Positions 24,352-33,900 of a stretch of DNA of 64,000 bases are shown here, one piece after another; the first letter of the stretch is position 1; every line of letters starts with the position of its first letter. The notes under the pieces were generated by a model. That model was not told where the DNA came from. It saw only the letters and a program-made list of their open reading frames with translations, and searched no databases. The stretch lies in contig NC_065533.1 of the NCBI RefSeq assembly GCF_020184175.1, positions 5,478,695-5,542,694 of the forward strand, written 5' to 3'. A program made the position numbers and the translations under genes. The DNA is from Aphis gossypii. Lineage: Eukaryota > Arthropoda > Insecta > Hemiptera > Aphididae.

Positions 24352-27081
24352 TTAAAGAAAAGGATGCCCGCTGCGGTAATTTCCCGGATCAGGAGGCACG
24401 TATGGTTTAATATTACGGAGATTGTGTGTTGACTGTTGTCCATGTTCGTCTGTTACTATCACAGTATTGTTACTGTTTACATTGTTGATAGTATACGGCC
24501 CTTTGTATAATAGGAACAGCTTGTATATTTGTTTCTCCGCGGCTGACGATAGTTTGTGTTCCCTGATGAGTACTTTTTGTCCATTGACATATTGAGGGAA
24601 CTTCTTATTCTCATCCTTCGATTTGTTGCGCAATCGAGCTGTTTCCTTTAATTTATTATATGCTAATTGGATAATAAGCTTGTCGTCGGTTTTTTCAGTG
24701 TTATTAGGAAAAGGTATCAGCTTGTCGATAGATAATGGTGCTTTCTTACCGGTTAGTATTTGTTGTGGTGTATATCCTGTTGACTCATGTGTACTATTGT
24801 TCAACCAATACTCTATATTGTCCATGTATTGCACCCAAGTAGTATGCTTTTTGTGACAATATGTCCTGAGTATGCGGCCTATTTCGCGGTTGACACGTTC
24901 TACTGGGTTACCTTCGGGGTTGTATGTGGTCGTGTAGCTCACGTGTATACCCAGTTCTTTGAGACGGCTTTTCCATTTATGGTTCTGGAATTGCGTTCCG
25001 TTGTCTGTTAAAATTTGTTTGATTGGCCCAAACCGTGGTAAATAATCTTCCGCAATTTTTTTTAAAATAGTTGCAGTGGTCGCTTTGCGTAATGCATACA
25101 GCTTGATATGCTTAGAAAAAATATCCAATATTGCCAGAATGTATTGTGCTCCCAGTTGTCCCCTCGGAAGCGGCCCCATGAGATCCACCGATACACTCTG
25201 TTTGGGTCCCACTGGTATCTGACTGATTAATGGTCCCCTAGACAGTTGATTATTGATTTTACTGCGTTGGCACAAGTTGCAAGTTTTGATTACTTTTTTC
25301 ACGAGTCGGTACATGCAGGGGGTTTGATAATTTGTATGAAGTAGCTTGTAAATTTTGTATGCTCCCATATGACCATATATTTCGTGTGTTTCCTTTATCA
25401 GTAACGCTGCCATACTCAGTGGAATCATCAATCTGTATTGATCTTTTTTGTCTCTTGTAAATAGTATCTCATTGTGTAACAAGAAATGCTTTGTTTTTTC
25501 CTGTGTAACCCTTTGAATTATCTTGTTGAGTTTCTCGTCTTCATCTTGCAATTTTTTTATGTTCTTCAACCGATTTCTCAATTCAGCACTGTAATTATAT
25601 ATTTTGAGTTTGTTGATACTAATATTGATAACATTACTTCTTTCATTATCCTCCGGGCTTTGTGGATACCTGGTCAGTGTATCAGGTCCTATGTTCTCCT
25701 TCCCTGGAATATGTTTTATTTCCAGGTTGTACTCTTGTAGTATTATTGACCATCGTGTAAGTCGAGCGTTGAGTAAGCGACAAGTGTTCAGGAAAGTCAG
25801 TGCTTGATGATCCGTTAATATGTTTGTTTTATGACCGAGTATGTATCCTCTAAATTTTTTGCATGCGAACACTATTGCAAGCAGTTCGAGTTCTGTAGTA
25901 AAGTATCTACGTTCTGTGGCATTGAGAGTACGGGTAGTGAAACCCAGCGTTTGGTGTTTTCCTTCTTCGCCTATTTGGTATAATTCGGCTCCAATGTGCG
26001 TATTAGACGCATCGGTCGCGAGGTAGAATTCTTTTTCAAAATCAGGGTATTCAACTATGATGTCTTCTAAAAATATCTCCTTAATCTGTTCAAATGCTTG
26101 TTGTTGTATTGGTCCCCATTTCCATGGTTCATTCTTTTTTGTCAGTTGACTTAATATGCTGGTTAGCTGTGACAGATCTCGGATGTATCGTCGATAAAAA
26201 TTGACAAAACCTAAAAAAGCTTGGATTTGTTTTTTGTTTTTAGGTGGTTGAAATTTCTGCACTGCCAACACTTTGTCGGGATCCATCGTAATACCTTGTT
26301 CGGAAATAATGTGTCCAAGGAATTTGGTTTTTGTGTTCAAAAATTGTGACTTTTTGACATTTATTTTCACGTTATGTTCGAGGAATACTTTGAATATTGT
26401 TTCCAGATGCTGCATATGTTCTTGGAAATTTTTTGACATTATATGTATATCATCGACGTATAGCGCGGTGAACTGTAGAATTTCAGGACCTAAAATTTTG
26501 TCCAATATCTTTTGAAATTCTGCAATCGAATTTACTAATCCAAAAGGTAGTACACGAAATTGGTAGTTTCGTCCCCTGTATAAGAAAGCGGTTATTGCTC
26601 TGCTTTTTTCTGCCAGTGGACACTGCCAATATCCGGCAGTAAGATCAATCGAACTTAAATACTTTGCTCCTTGGAACTTCATAAGTATTTCGTCTATGTT
26701 CATTGGGCATTCTCGATCGGGTATGATTCTCTGGTTGATTTTCCTGGCATCTAAGCATAGTCTTATCGATCCATCTTTTTTTTCTATCCCTATAATAGGT
26801 GATGACCATGGTGATGTTGATTTCTCTATGATTTCCAAATCCAACATTCGTTGTATTTCGCGTTCCATCTTGTCTAATTTAGACATTGGTATCGGATACG
26901 GTTTCTGGTATATGGGTTCTCCTTCGGTTATATTGATTTGGCATTCGTACTTGGATATTTTGCCGGGGTTTGGTGAAAATACTTCCTTATACTTTGTTAG
27001 CAAATCGTTGAATTCTTCCTTTTCTATTGGGCTTAGCATGACTTTGTTCTTTTGGTCTTCTTCTTCTTCTTCACATATCAT
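24352..27081 (-). CDS. Pol: reverse transcriptase, RNase H and integrase (909 codons)
   Basis: Copies element RNA into DNA and inserts it into the host genome. Reverse transcriptase occupies about residues 45-260. It includes SIDLTAGYWQ near 143-153, VLPFGL near 177-182, and the catalytic YVDD at 208-211. The usual KNAP/AxFQ block reads VNSIAEFQ. RNase H (about 345-470) shows TDAS at 356-359, the Glu of TELELLA near 397, TDHQAL near 423 and PDTLTR near 466. Integrase has the HHCC zinc finger (H566, H571, C601, C604) and D633, D693 (TDNGTQF) and E728 (ERVNRE), a DD35E triad. A beta-strand-rich C-terminal part (about 830-895) follows, and no chromodomain is obvious. The ATG used may not be the natural start. 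The same frame is open only back to a stop at 27100-27102, and pol is normally made as part of a Gag-Pol fusion. Confidence 0.93.
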   Translation of the reverse strand: MICEEEEEDQKNKVMLSPIEKEEFNDLLTKYKEVFSPNPGKISKYECQINITEGEPIYQKPYPIPMSKLDKMEREIQRMLDLEIIEKSTSPWSSPIIGIEKKDGSIRLCLDARKINQRIIPDRECPMNIDEILMKFQGAKYLSSIDLTAGYWQCPLAEKSRAITAFLYRGRNYQFRVLPFGLVNSIAEFQKILDKILGPEILQFTALYVDDIHIMSKNFQEHMQHLETIFKVFLEHNVKINVKKSQFLNTKTKFLGHIISEQGITMDPDKVLAVQKFQPPKNKKQIQAFLGFVNFYRRYIRDLSQLTSILSQLTKKNEPWKWGPIQQQAFEQIKEIFLEDIIVEYPDFEKEFYLATDASNTHIGAELYQIGEEGKHQTLGFTTRTLNATERRYFTTELELLAIVFACKKFRGYILGHKTNILTDHQALTFLNTCRLLNARLTRWSIILQEYNLEIKHIPGKENIGPDTLTRYPQSPEDNERSNVINISINKLKIYNYSAELRNRLKNIKKLQDEDEKLNKIIQRVTQEKTKHFLLHNEILFTRDKKDQYRLMIPLSMAALLIKETHEIYGHMGAYKIYKLLHTNYQTPCMYRLVKKVIKTCNLCQRSKINNQLSRGPLISQIPVGPKQSVSVDLMGPLPRGQLGAQYILAILDIFSKHIKLYALRKATTATILKKIAEDYLPRFGPIKQILTDNGTQFQNHKWKSRLKELGIHVSYTTTYNPEGNPVERVNREIGRILRTYCHKKHTTWVQYMDNIEYWLNNSTHESTGYTPQQILTGKKAPLSIDKLIPFPNNTEKTDDKLIIQLAYNKLKETARLRNKSKDENKKFPQYVNGQKVLIREHKLSSAAEKQIYKLFLLYKGPYTINNVNSNNTVIVTDEHGQQSTHNLRNIKPYVPPDPGNYRSGHPFL

Positions 27082-27130
27082 TTGTATGCTTTGTTTTCGT
27101 CAGAATTTCCCTCTGATTGTTTTGTCTTTG

Positions 27131-27382
27131 CTACAAACATTGTGGTATACTCTCTCTCTTGGATTTTCCACAAAACTGTTGTGTTCTAAAATTGATCTGA
27201 GCGTGGTATTGGTTTAATACATCCGCTCCGATGATTCCTTTTTCGTTTAAGTTTTCAACTTGTACAAAACTGGCAAAAATACTGACCTCTCCTATTTTGC
27301 ATTCACAGAATATTTGTCGCGTTACTTTGCATATTTTTCGTCCTATAGCATTACTAATTTGAATGCCGTTCACAGGCAGCAT
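27131..27382 (-). pseudogene. C-terminal half of the retroviral-type protease, shifted frame
   Basis: This frame continues the protease that starts in the gag frame. Near its end it has GIIGADVLNQYHAQINF, the conserved (I/L)(I/L)G.D(F/V)L helix block of retropepsins that follows the flap. The N-terminal half with the catalytic DTGA lies in the preceding frame, which overlaps it around 27354-27382. The change is +1 relative to gag and falls in or near a run of seven A's (T's on the plus strand, about 27400-27406). The frame then ends at 27131 before reaching pol, with a gap of about 50 nt. As written, no single frame encodes a full protease. A one-base indel or a base-calling error in the homopolymer is the simplest cause. 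Confidence 0.8.
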
Positions 27383-28430
27383 CGGTATTTTGTCGTTTTT
27401 TTGCTAATATTGCGTCCACTATTTCTTTTGTAAGCACGCTTATCGTCGCTCCGGTATCAATTAGTAACTCTATTTTTTCCCCTTCCACCTCACATAGAAT
27501 ATATGGACTGGCTGATTGACTGTTCATTGGTACATTATTTATTACGTGTGTCGTATCTTGTTCTTCTGGTAATCTTATTTCTTCTGTGGCTAGCTGACTG
27601 ACTCGTTCATTTTGATTGCTTCTATTTTCTTCATTGTTATTGTTTTGTTCTCTATAATTTCTATTTGTTGTACGGTTATTACCACTCCACTGTGGTTTTC
27701 TGTGTTCTTCCTCTCCTAGCATTTTCATCGCTGCCATAATTGTCCTTTCTGGTAGTGATACTAATATTGCACGTAAATACCCGGGATAATGATTTGCTAT
27801 GCTTTTTACTATTTCTTGTTCTGATAATCGTGGTACTTCTAAATGACGTAGTTTTGTGACCCATGCTGAGAAGTGCTCCCGATAGTTTGTTTGTTGTGGT
27901 ATTTGATTTGTATTTAGACATTGACTCCATATTTGAATCTGTATCTCTCTTGACCAATATTCATCAATGAATGCTTTTTTAAACTCTTCATAGTTGCTCA
28001 GCTGAAAACGTATTGTCGAAAACCAATTGTACGCCGTTGACCTTAGACAGTCACCTACAACGATTATTTTTTCACCTACATATATTTGTTTTATAGCGAA
28101 ATATTCCTCTAGTCTATTGATAAAATCTTTTGGGTGCATGTCTTTGTTGTTACCAAAAAATACTGGTTTTGTGATTTCCGTTGTATGGAACGTATTTTGT
28201 TGTTGTACACAGTTACTCGCATATTTTTGTGCGCTGGCACAATTTTTTTCTATTTCTGTTAATTTTTCTTTATACTCATTTTCTACTGTCCTTATCTTTT
28301 CTTGGCAATCTTCTTTTATTGTTTTTATCTCTTGTTTTATTTGATTCATGTACTGTTGCCATTTTTGTTCTACTTCCAATTTGAATTCTCTTAATTCATC
28401 TTCGATTACTGATTTTCTTCTCGGTCCCAT
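27354..28430 (-). CDS. Gag with N-terminal part of the protease (358 codons)
   Basis: Structural protein that packages element RNA into virus-like particles. Residues about 8-75 are Lys/Glu/Gln-rich with heptad character, a probable coiled coil. Residues about 90-240 look like the Ty3/gypsy capsid domain (KPVFFGN, FINRLEEYF, AYNWFST, FKKAFIDEYW). About 250-290 is Asn/Arg-rich (the nucleocapsid position) with no CCHC zinc knuckle. At 322-332, LLIDTGATISV is the retropepsin active site with catalytic Asp325. The last about 20 residues are out of frame with the rest of the protease and are probably not native. The ATG at 28430 is the first in the frame and lies about 70 nt from the primer-binding site. 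A 92-codon frame at 27679-27957 is a shadow. Confidence 0.9.
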   Translation of the reverse strand: MGPRRKSVIEDELREFKLEVEQKWQQYMNQIKQEIKTIKEDCQEKIRTVENEYKEKLTEIEKNCASAQKYASNCVQQQNTFHTTEITKPVFFGNNKDMHPKDFINRLEEYFAIKQIYVGEKIIVVGDCLRSTAYNWFSTIRFQLSNYEEFKKAFIDEYWSREIQIQIWSQCLNTNQIPQQTNYREHFSAWVTKLRHLEVPRLSEQEIVKSIANHYPGYLRAILVSLPERTIMAAMKMLGEEEHRKPQWSGNNRTTNRNYREQNNNNEENRSNQNERVSQLATEEIRLPEEQDTTHVINNVPMNSQSASPYILCEVEGEKIELLIDTGATISVLTKEIVDAILAKKRQNTDAACERHSN

Positions 28431-28500
28431 TTTGTAGATGTAGACTCTTCGGGTAGTGTTGAACGCGATTTATAAAGATGTAGATCCTCGCAAAATCGAG
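28431..28500 (-). other. Element 5' leader
   Basis: Short untranslated leader between the primer-binding site and the gag ATG. No other start codon is convincing. In relatives the RNA packaging signal lies here and in early gag; none can be pointed to here. Confidence 0.5.
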
Positions 28501-28518
28501 CTCCTTAGTTGGGCGCCA
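28501..28518 (-). other. tRNA primer-binding site, tRNA-Lys-like
   Basis: On the minus strand, one base after the LTR terminus, TGGCGCCCAACTAAGGAG follows. The first 11 bases are complementary to the 3' end typical of animal tRNA-Lys (…GTTGGGCGCCA). The match then weakens, although GCTCGA just downstream again fits a T-loop region. In the family this site anneals the tRNA that starts minus-strand synthesis. Confidence 0.8.
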
Positions 28519-28519
28519 A

Positions 28520-28584
28520 TGTAACAAAATTGAACACGTATTTGTTCTCTTTATTTATTAACTTTTATTTCGATTAAAATTTAT
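28520..28584 (-). repeat. 5' LTR remnant (65 bp)
   Basis: Identical to the first 65 plus-strand bases of the complete LTR (22188-22252), then similarity stops abruptly at AAAATTTAT. Six unrelated bases and repeat A follow. About 1.22 kb of LTR, including U3 and the whole hairpin array, is missing from this end, so this copy has no intact 5' promoter. Confidence 0.95.
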
Positions 28585-28590
28585 ACATTG

Positions 28591-29124
28591 ATAAGTTCAC
28601 ATATAAATTATAATTTTCTTACTTTTAAGTTTGATAATAGGCTATTTCTTTGTAATAGATATTATTAAAGGTTATTACACAAAATATAAACTTTCAAAAA
28701 CAAATTTGCCATGTCGATTTGAAGAAGACGAATAACATGTATACAGATGTGACATCTTTTTAAAAGATGACAGAAATCAATCATCAGTCATTTACAATTT
28801 TTCAAAATATGTATAAAAAATAAAAATAAAAAATTAATTACCTTGGTTTAGTTTTAAAAAAAACTTCTGTTTTTTATATCATTTTGTAGGTATTCGATCA
28901 CTGTATTGAAAATATACATATCATATATCGTATATTACGCATATTATTGTCCGTTGTAAATATAAATAAATAAATTATGATATTCAAGAATATTATATCA
29001 TTAGTCATTATAATGTCATATTTATTTCTATGATTATCGTTTTTACAATTTTTTAGACAGTGTCCACTGTCCATTCACATATCGAATCACTTGCGCAATA
29101 GGTTTATCGACATACATCCCAATG
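28591..29124 (+). repeat. Direct repeat A, right copy (534 bp), resembling the empty insertion site
   Basis: Begins six bases after the broken right LTR and continues past the insertion point: CCCAATG is followed here by TTATAATATCG, whereas in the left copy CCCAATG is followed by the LTR. This copy plus its right flank therefore reads like the locus without the element. Explanations are a genuine segmental duplication, or two haplotypes (occupied and empty) joined in tandem during assembly. Confidence 0.95.
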
Positions 29125-29215
29125 TTATAATATCGTTTATTCGTGTCTAGTGTCTACACGTTGAAATAATAATAATAAAAATATGTTATAAATTGATATC
29201 GTGACTATGATACAT

Positions 29216-29252
<37 letters not shown>

Positions 29253-30703
29253 ATACATACAAAACATTTATGCACTCAATAATATTATTGTATGCTGCCA
29301 TACAGTGCACTAATATTATTAGATTTTTAAACCGAAACAGCGGTTAGAATATGTATTGTTCGTGTTGTACCGTTATACCTACGTGCACGCGTCGTCTAGA
29401 CATGAATATTGGTAAAATAATTATATTATTATTGTAATGGTCAACGGGGAATATTGGAAAAAATAAACGTCGTGACCATCGAATGTGTCGAGTTAGATTA
29501 GTTATTTTACTAGCGAAAAAGGTTTATTTTTCGTTTTTGTTTTTAACTCGTACCCACTTATGTATGGTACAAATGAATAAATGCATATAATTATTCTCAT
29601 GAAAAGTGGACCGCTATATTATAATATTCCATATATATTTACAATACGATATTCCAATTTTATATTAGTTTTAAAATCAAATTAAATAAACTACTTATCA
29701 GAAATAACTCGAAACATCAAGTTTACATTCTAACCAGTTGCGTGATTTTTATTATTATTATTTTTTATCACGATGAGGAACAAGAGGGTTACAATGATAT
29801 TATGTTTATATAAATAAATTTTAAAATATTATATGTTTTATTATTCAGTGATCTCGTTATCATATTACATTCCTATATGTATGTGTGTGTGTACGTGTAC
29901 GTATGAACAAAAACCACTGTTTTTTTTTCTTTAAATTAACAATAAAATATCGGTTTTAAAAAAATATTTTATTTTATAGCATCGCATCTACACAATCATA
30001 TAACCTTGTTGCCAGAGTTGCGACACACGGAGTTTCAATTATTTGGAGTCAAGTCTGACTGATTAAGTTCCAGTTGGCCTCTCGTTGCCGCAGCTGGAAA
30101 TGAAGCTGTGCCAACAAACACGTATAATATTATTATTATATATTATATTATATACTATATATATATATATATATGTTTAAGTAAAAAAAATTCTACCACA
30201 ATTGATCGACAGATTTTTGTGATTTTTGTATCCTCGCGTAGCGAGTTTAGCATTATAATTATTTACACTGTATAATATAATAAACACACAAGTGTAAAGA
30301 AACAAAAATGTTTTACCATATTAAAGATACACAGTAATACGATAAAAACTATAAAACTAAGTACATTTTTTAATATGTTTTTAAAGAACATTTTATTGTA
30401 ATAGTAAGATAAAACTTTTGAATTATCGTTTATAACAATACATTATTCTCTGCGTGTGTATAGTAGAGTACAACAATAAAGCTTTATACTTCTAATAAAG
30501 TTCGTCTTCAGAAACTTTTAGAATAGTTACTCTTTAAATGTAAGTCACATGTAGTCGAGCATTTTATTTTTATTTACGCATGGAAATCAAAACTCCATAA
30601 ATACTTCTTTACGTAAATACTTTCCGTAAATACATTATACGTAGTGTTTATTTTATTTTGTTGAATTTAAATCACCTCGTACTTGTACAGTTGTACGTCT
30701 ATG
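29125..30703. other. Gene-free region with microsatellites
   Basis: No gene is seen. It includes (CA)n then (TA)n at 29215-29252, (TA)n near 30150-30173, a GT/GTAC-rich stretch near 29880-29900, and a slightly GC-richer segment at about 30005-30115 with the inverted words TTCCAG...CTGGAA. Nothing recognisable. Confidence 0.55.
29215..29252. repeat. (CA)n(TA)n compound microsatellite
   Basis: About nine CA units followed by about nine TA units. Confidence 0.95.
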
Positions 30704-30921
30704 ATAATTTAGGAATAGCTTCCAAACAATCTTAATCGATTCAAATACTATTGACGAAGTAAAGAAAAAAAACATTTAAAATTGTTTCATATCATCGGTC
30801 GATGGTTAATACCGTTGCTGTTGAACGGCTTTCAGTTTTAAAATATAATATAAGTACATGAAAAAAAAACCCCCGTTCGCCAGGAAGAAGTGGAAAGGAA
30901 ACTTCACACGTTGAAATTTAT
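30704..30921 (-). repeat. Inverted-repeat arm, right (218 bp)
   Basis: Reverse-complement partner of 21415-21644, with about 9.06 kb between the inner ends. The outer ends (…CACACGTTG-AAATTTAT here) and inner ends (…ATAATTTAGG) lose similarity abruptly. A 68-codon open frame that runs across its outer end (30890-31096) is a chance frame. Confidence 0.85.
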
Positions 30922-33900
30922 TCTCTCATTTAATATGATCGGCACTCTGTTACAGGAATTTCTTTTGGTCGAATCGAAAATAGGTACTAGCCATGTACGT
31001 ACGTGTGGAATTTCAAGGGGAAAAAACCTACGTCATTCTGAAGGTATCGTGACAGAAGTATCAATACACTTGGAGGTCGAAAGGGCATCGGTATAGATTT
31101 ATTTTGTAACTTCTTTTACTCGACTTATATTTTTTTTTCCCTCAAGTCCGAACGCAATCAGTTAAGTGATTCATTTTGACAATGAGAATGAATTTGATGG
31201 AAAAAAAATCATTTTTTTTTTTAAAGTTACGAATGTTTTAGGAAATCAATAATTACATAGAATTTATGAATAGATTAGCTGTTCAAAAACTTTGACGTGT
31301 TCTTGGTTAAAGTTTAAAATGTAATTAAATTAATATTCAATGTAGTATAATAATATTACACACACATTTTATTGTATTATATTGTATTCGATTGATTTTC
31401 AAATAAATGAAAATTAGACAGTTATATTTTATTGTTAAGTACCCATGTAGGTACATACACAAAATAAAATAAAATAATAAATCAATTAAAATAATATACA
31501 AGACACTAAAAGTCACAAATATTTAAAAACAAGTTTATTTCTATAATATGCGGACAATGCGAGTTGGAGTTTCAGTAAAAAAAAAAACAAAATATACGTA
31601 CACACTATATATATTTATGTATTCTGTAATCTGTTTATAACCATGGATAAACGCGACATGATTCCGATGTAGGTACATTATGGTTGATATTAATAATAAA
31701 TAACTGATTTTCACTGGATATATACTATTTATGACGCACTACGTCATGTCAATACTACAAAAACGTAATTTAAATTTTATCCACGTAGGTATTTTATAAC
31801 GATCCGGATTATGAAACACACGTGTATCATTATTGTAATAATAATATTGTAAAACTTCTAAAAATAGTTTAATAGCTTTGAATAGAAAGAAACCGTATTA
31901 TCCATGTATAACCAACATATTTAAATCAAATGTATCTGTTTAAAACGATTTTTATTACTTAATGTTGTATTAAATTACCACCGTTGTGGCGGTACAAAAT
32001 TCAACCGAAAATGCATGTCCTCAAAGATAATTACATAATTGGGTATTTAGACCCATTATCGTAGGCAGTAATTATTATTCGTATCGCGTTCGCAGGAAAT
32101 TAAGCTCGTGCAAAGGACTTCGCGAGACTTTATCGCGTCAAATCACCGACACATTACTGATAAATGGTTTCCGATTTTAAGTTTGCTAGGCATTTTACAT
32201 TAATGTAAAATAAAAATGAAATTATATCGTCAGCGATACAAAATATTTATACGTCTTATAATAATACATATGAAGGTACATTAATTTTTATAAGTTTCAA
32301 ATTCAAGTAGACAAAATTATAATTTCAGTGACGTATAGCTTATATAATTTTACATTTTAAAAGTGTAACTAGTATTAAATGCATTTTTGAATTTTGGTAT
32401 ACTCCAAAGGAAAATCTTCCTCCCTTTATATTAATTCACCTAAACAAATACTGAAATACAACTACTTTCAACAAAATATATTTATTAAGTATAGGTATAA
32501 TATTCCATAATCCTGCATTCTATTGATTTCTGTGACCTATTATTACTAATATCAAACATCTATCTAACTGTTACACAAATTTTTACATAGCAAAAGTTCT
32601 AAAAGCTCTGTGCAGCAGAGCGGTCAACTTCGCTTTAGAGATAATTAAGGGAGGGATGACTTACAAAATTTTAATTAGTGCTTAAAAATATTTTACTTGG
32701 AAATGACAAAGTTGCAAGATTTTACATAAATAGGTATGTTATCTGTGTTTAAAATTTGTGAATAATTGTTCTGTATTATAATTATGTATGGCTTGTTGAA
32801 AATTTTACTTACATAATACTTATATTAGCAAATAGAATTCGAAACCATAACAATAATAACTTGATTGATATCACATAAAATAAAAAATAAACGTGACAAA
32901 AACCAATGCAATAACTAATAATATTTACTTTTATTATAAATAAAATGTCCCGTCTCTCCTAATAATATTATTTAACGTCCTAATCGTGCGTGTTGTCAAT
33001 TATCGATTCTATAATAGTGTAGTAAGCACAAGGCAACACTATTACAATAATAAGCTATTCCTACCTCCAATGAATCATCGATTAAAGGTGAAAAAGTGCG
33101 TAGGAACAATTGCTGAGGTATGCGATGTAAATAAAAACAGCCCTTTGTTCAGTCAGCAATAAAATCATGAATTACGATTTTTCCCATACGATTCCTTGCA
33201 CTATTATACGAATTCACATATAATGGTGAGGGGTATTTTTACCATTCGATGCTCTTGCAAGTTACCGGGCTCTTGAGGAGCCCACGCGAAGACGAGACGA
33301 ATAATTTTAAGATATTATATGGTTTTTACAATACACTTTGATACTTACATTAGTCATGTATACATGCATATTATTATATTATTATATCGATTCTCATAAC
33401 ATTCTTATTAGTTTGTCGAAACTGAGTAAAACGTTTATTGTTATACATGTGCCGAGTCCTAATAAACAGCACATTACTAAGATTTCTACCAAAATAATAA
33501 TAATAATAATAATAATAATATAGTTGCCCTTAAAATTGTTTAATGCCCATTAATAACAATGCGTTAGAATAAAGTATACAATACATGATCACTAAAAATT
33601 ACTGTGGAAAATATTATATCATTCGACTTTTTTTGAAAATTGTTATGCATTATTAATATTATTATCAATTACAGTCTTGGAATGGTTTAGTCATCGACAC
33701 AATAATTATACGTTTATAAGCCATACTTTATGTAAAAACTCAATTATGCACAGATATCGGTTTCCTTATGTTGTGCCATGTCAATACCGACGATCGACTA
33801 AAAACATGGCATCTGAAAAATCGATACGAGGTAATAACTTTGTTTTAAATTAATAAATGAATCGCATAATATTTACAGACATGTGAATATTTTTGTGCAC

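Larger units (their letters stand above)
22188..28584 (-). mobile_element. Ty3/gypsy-type LTR retrotransposon, 5' LTR truncated
   Basis: Order in element orientation: 65-bp remnant of the 5' LTR, tRNA primer-binding site, gag, protease (frame-broken), RT-RNase H-integrase, a 146-aa extra ORF, polypurine tract, complete 3' LTR. The RT-RH-IN order is diagnostic for Ty3/gypsy (Metaviridae) rather than copia. The internal region is 23476-28519 (5044 bp). The two LTRs can be compared over only 65 bp, where they are identical. That, together with the long intact pol frame, suggests a young insertion. The copy is probably unable to move by itself, because its promoter-side LTR is cut and the protease frame is broken. 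Confidence 0.95.

Noticed and set aside
24623..27217. Numerous plus-strand open frames up to 173 codons
   Set aside because: They are antisense shadows of the retrotransposon pol ORF.
28027..28384. Plus-strand frames of 105 and 67 codons
   Set aside because: Antisense shadows of gag, hydrophobic only because the sense strand is Lys/Glu-rich.
21654..29124. Repeat A copies as the LTRs of the element
   Set aside because: They lie outside the TGTAAC...GTTACA boundaries, primer site and polypurine tract, and the right copy continues through the insertion point.
33222..33283. Two adjacent short hairpins, possible structured RNA
   Set aside because: Stems of six base pairs are expected by chance in this much sequence, and no known RNA family fits.
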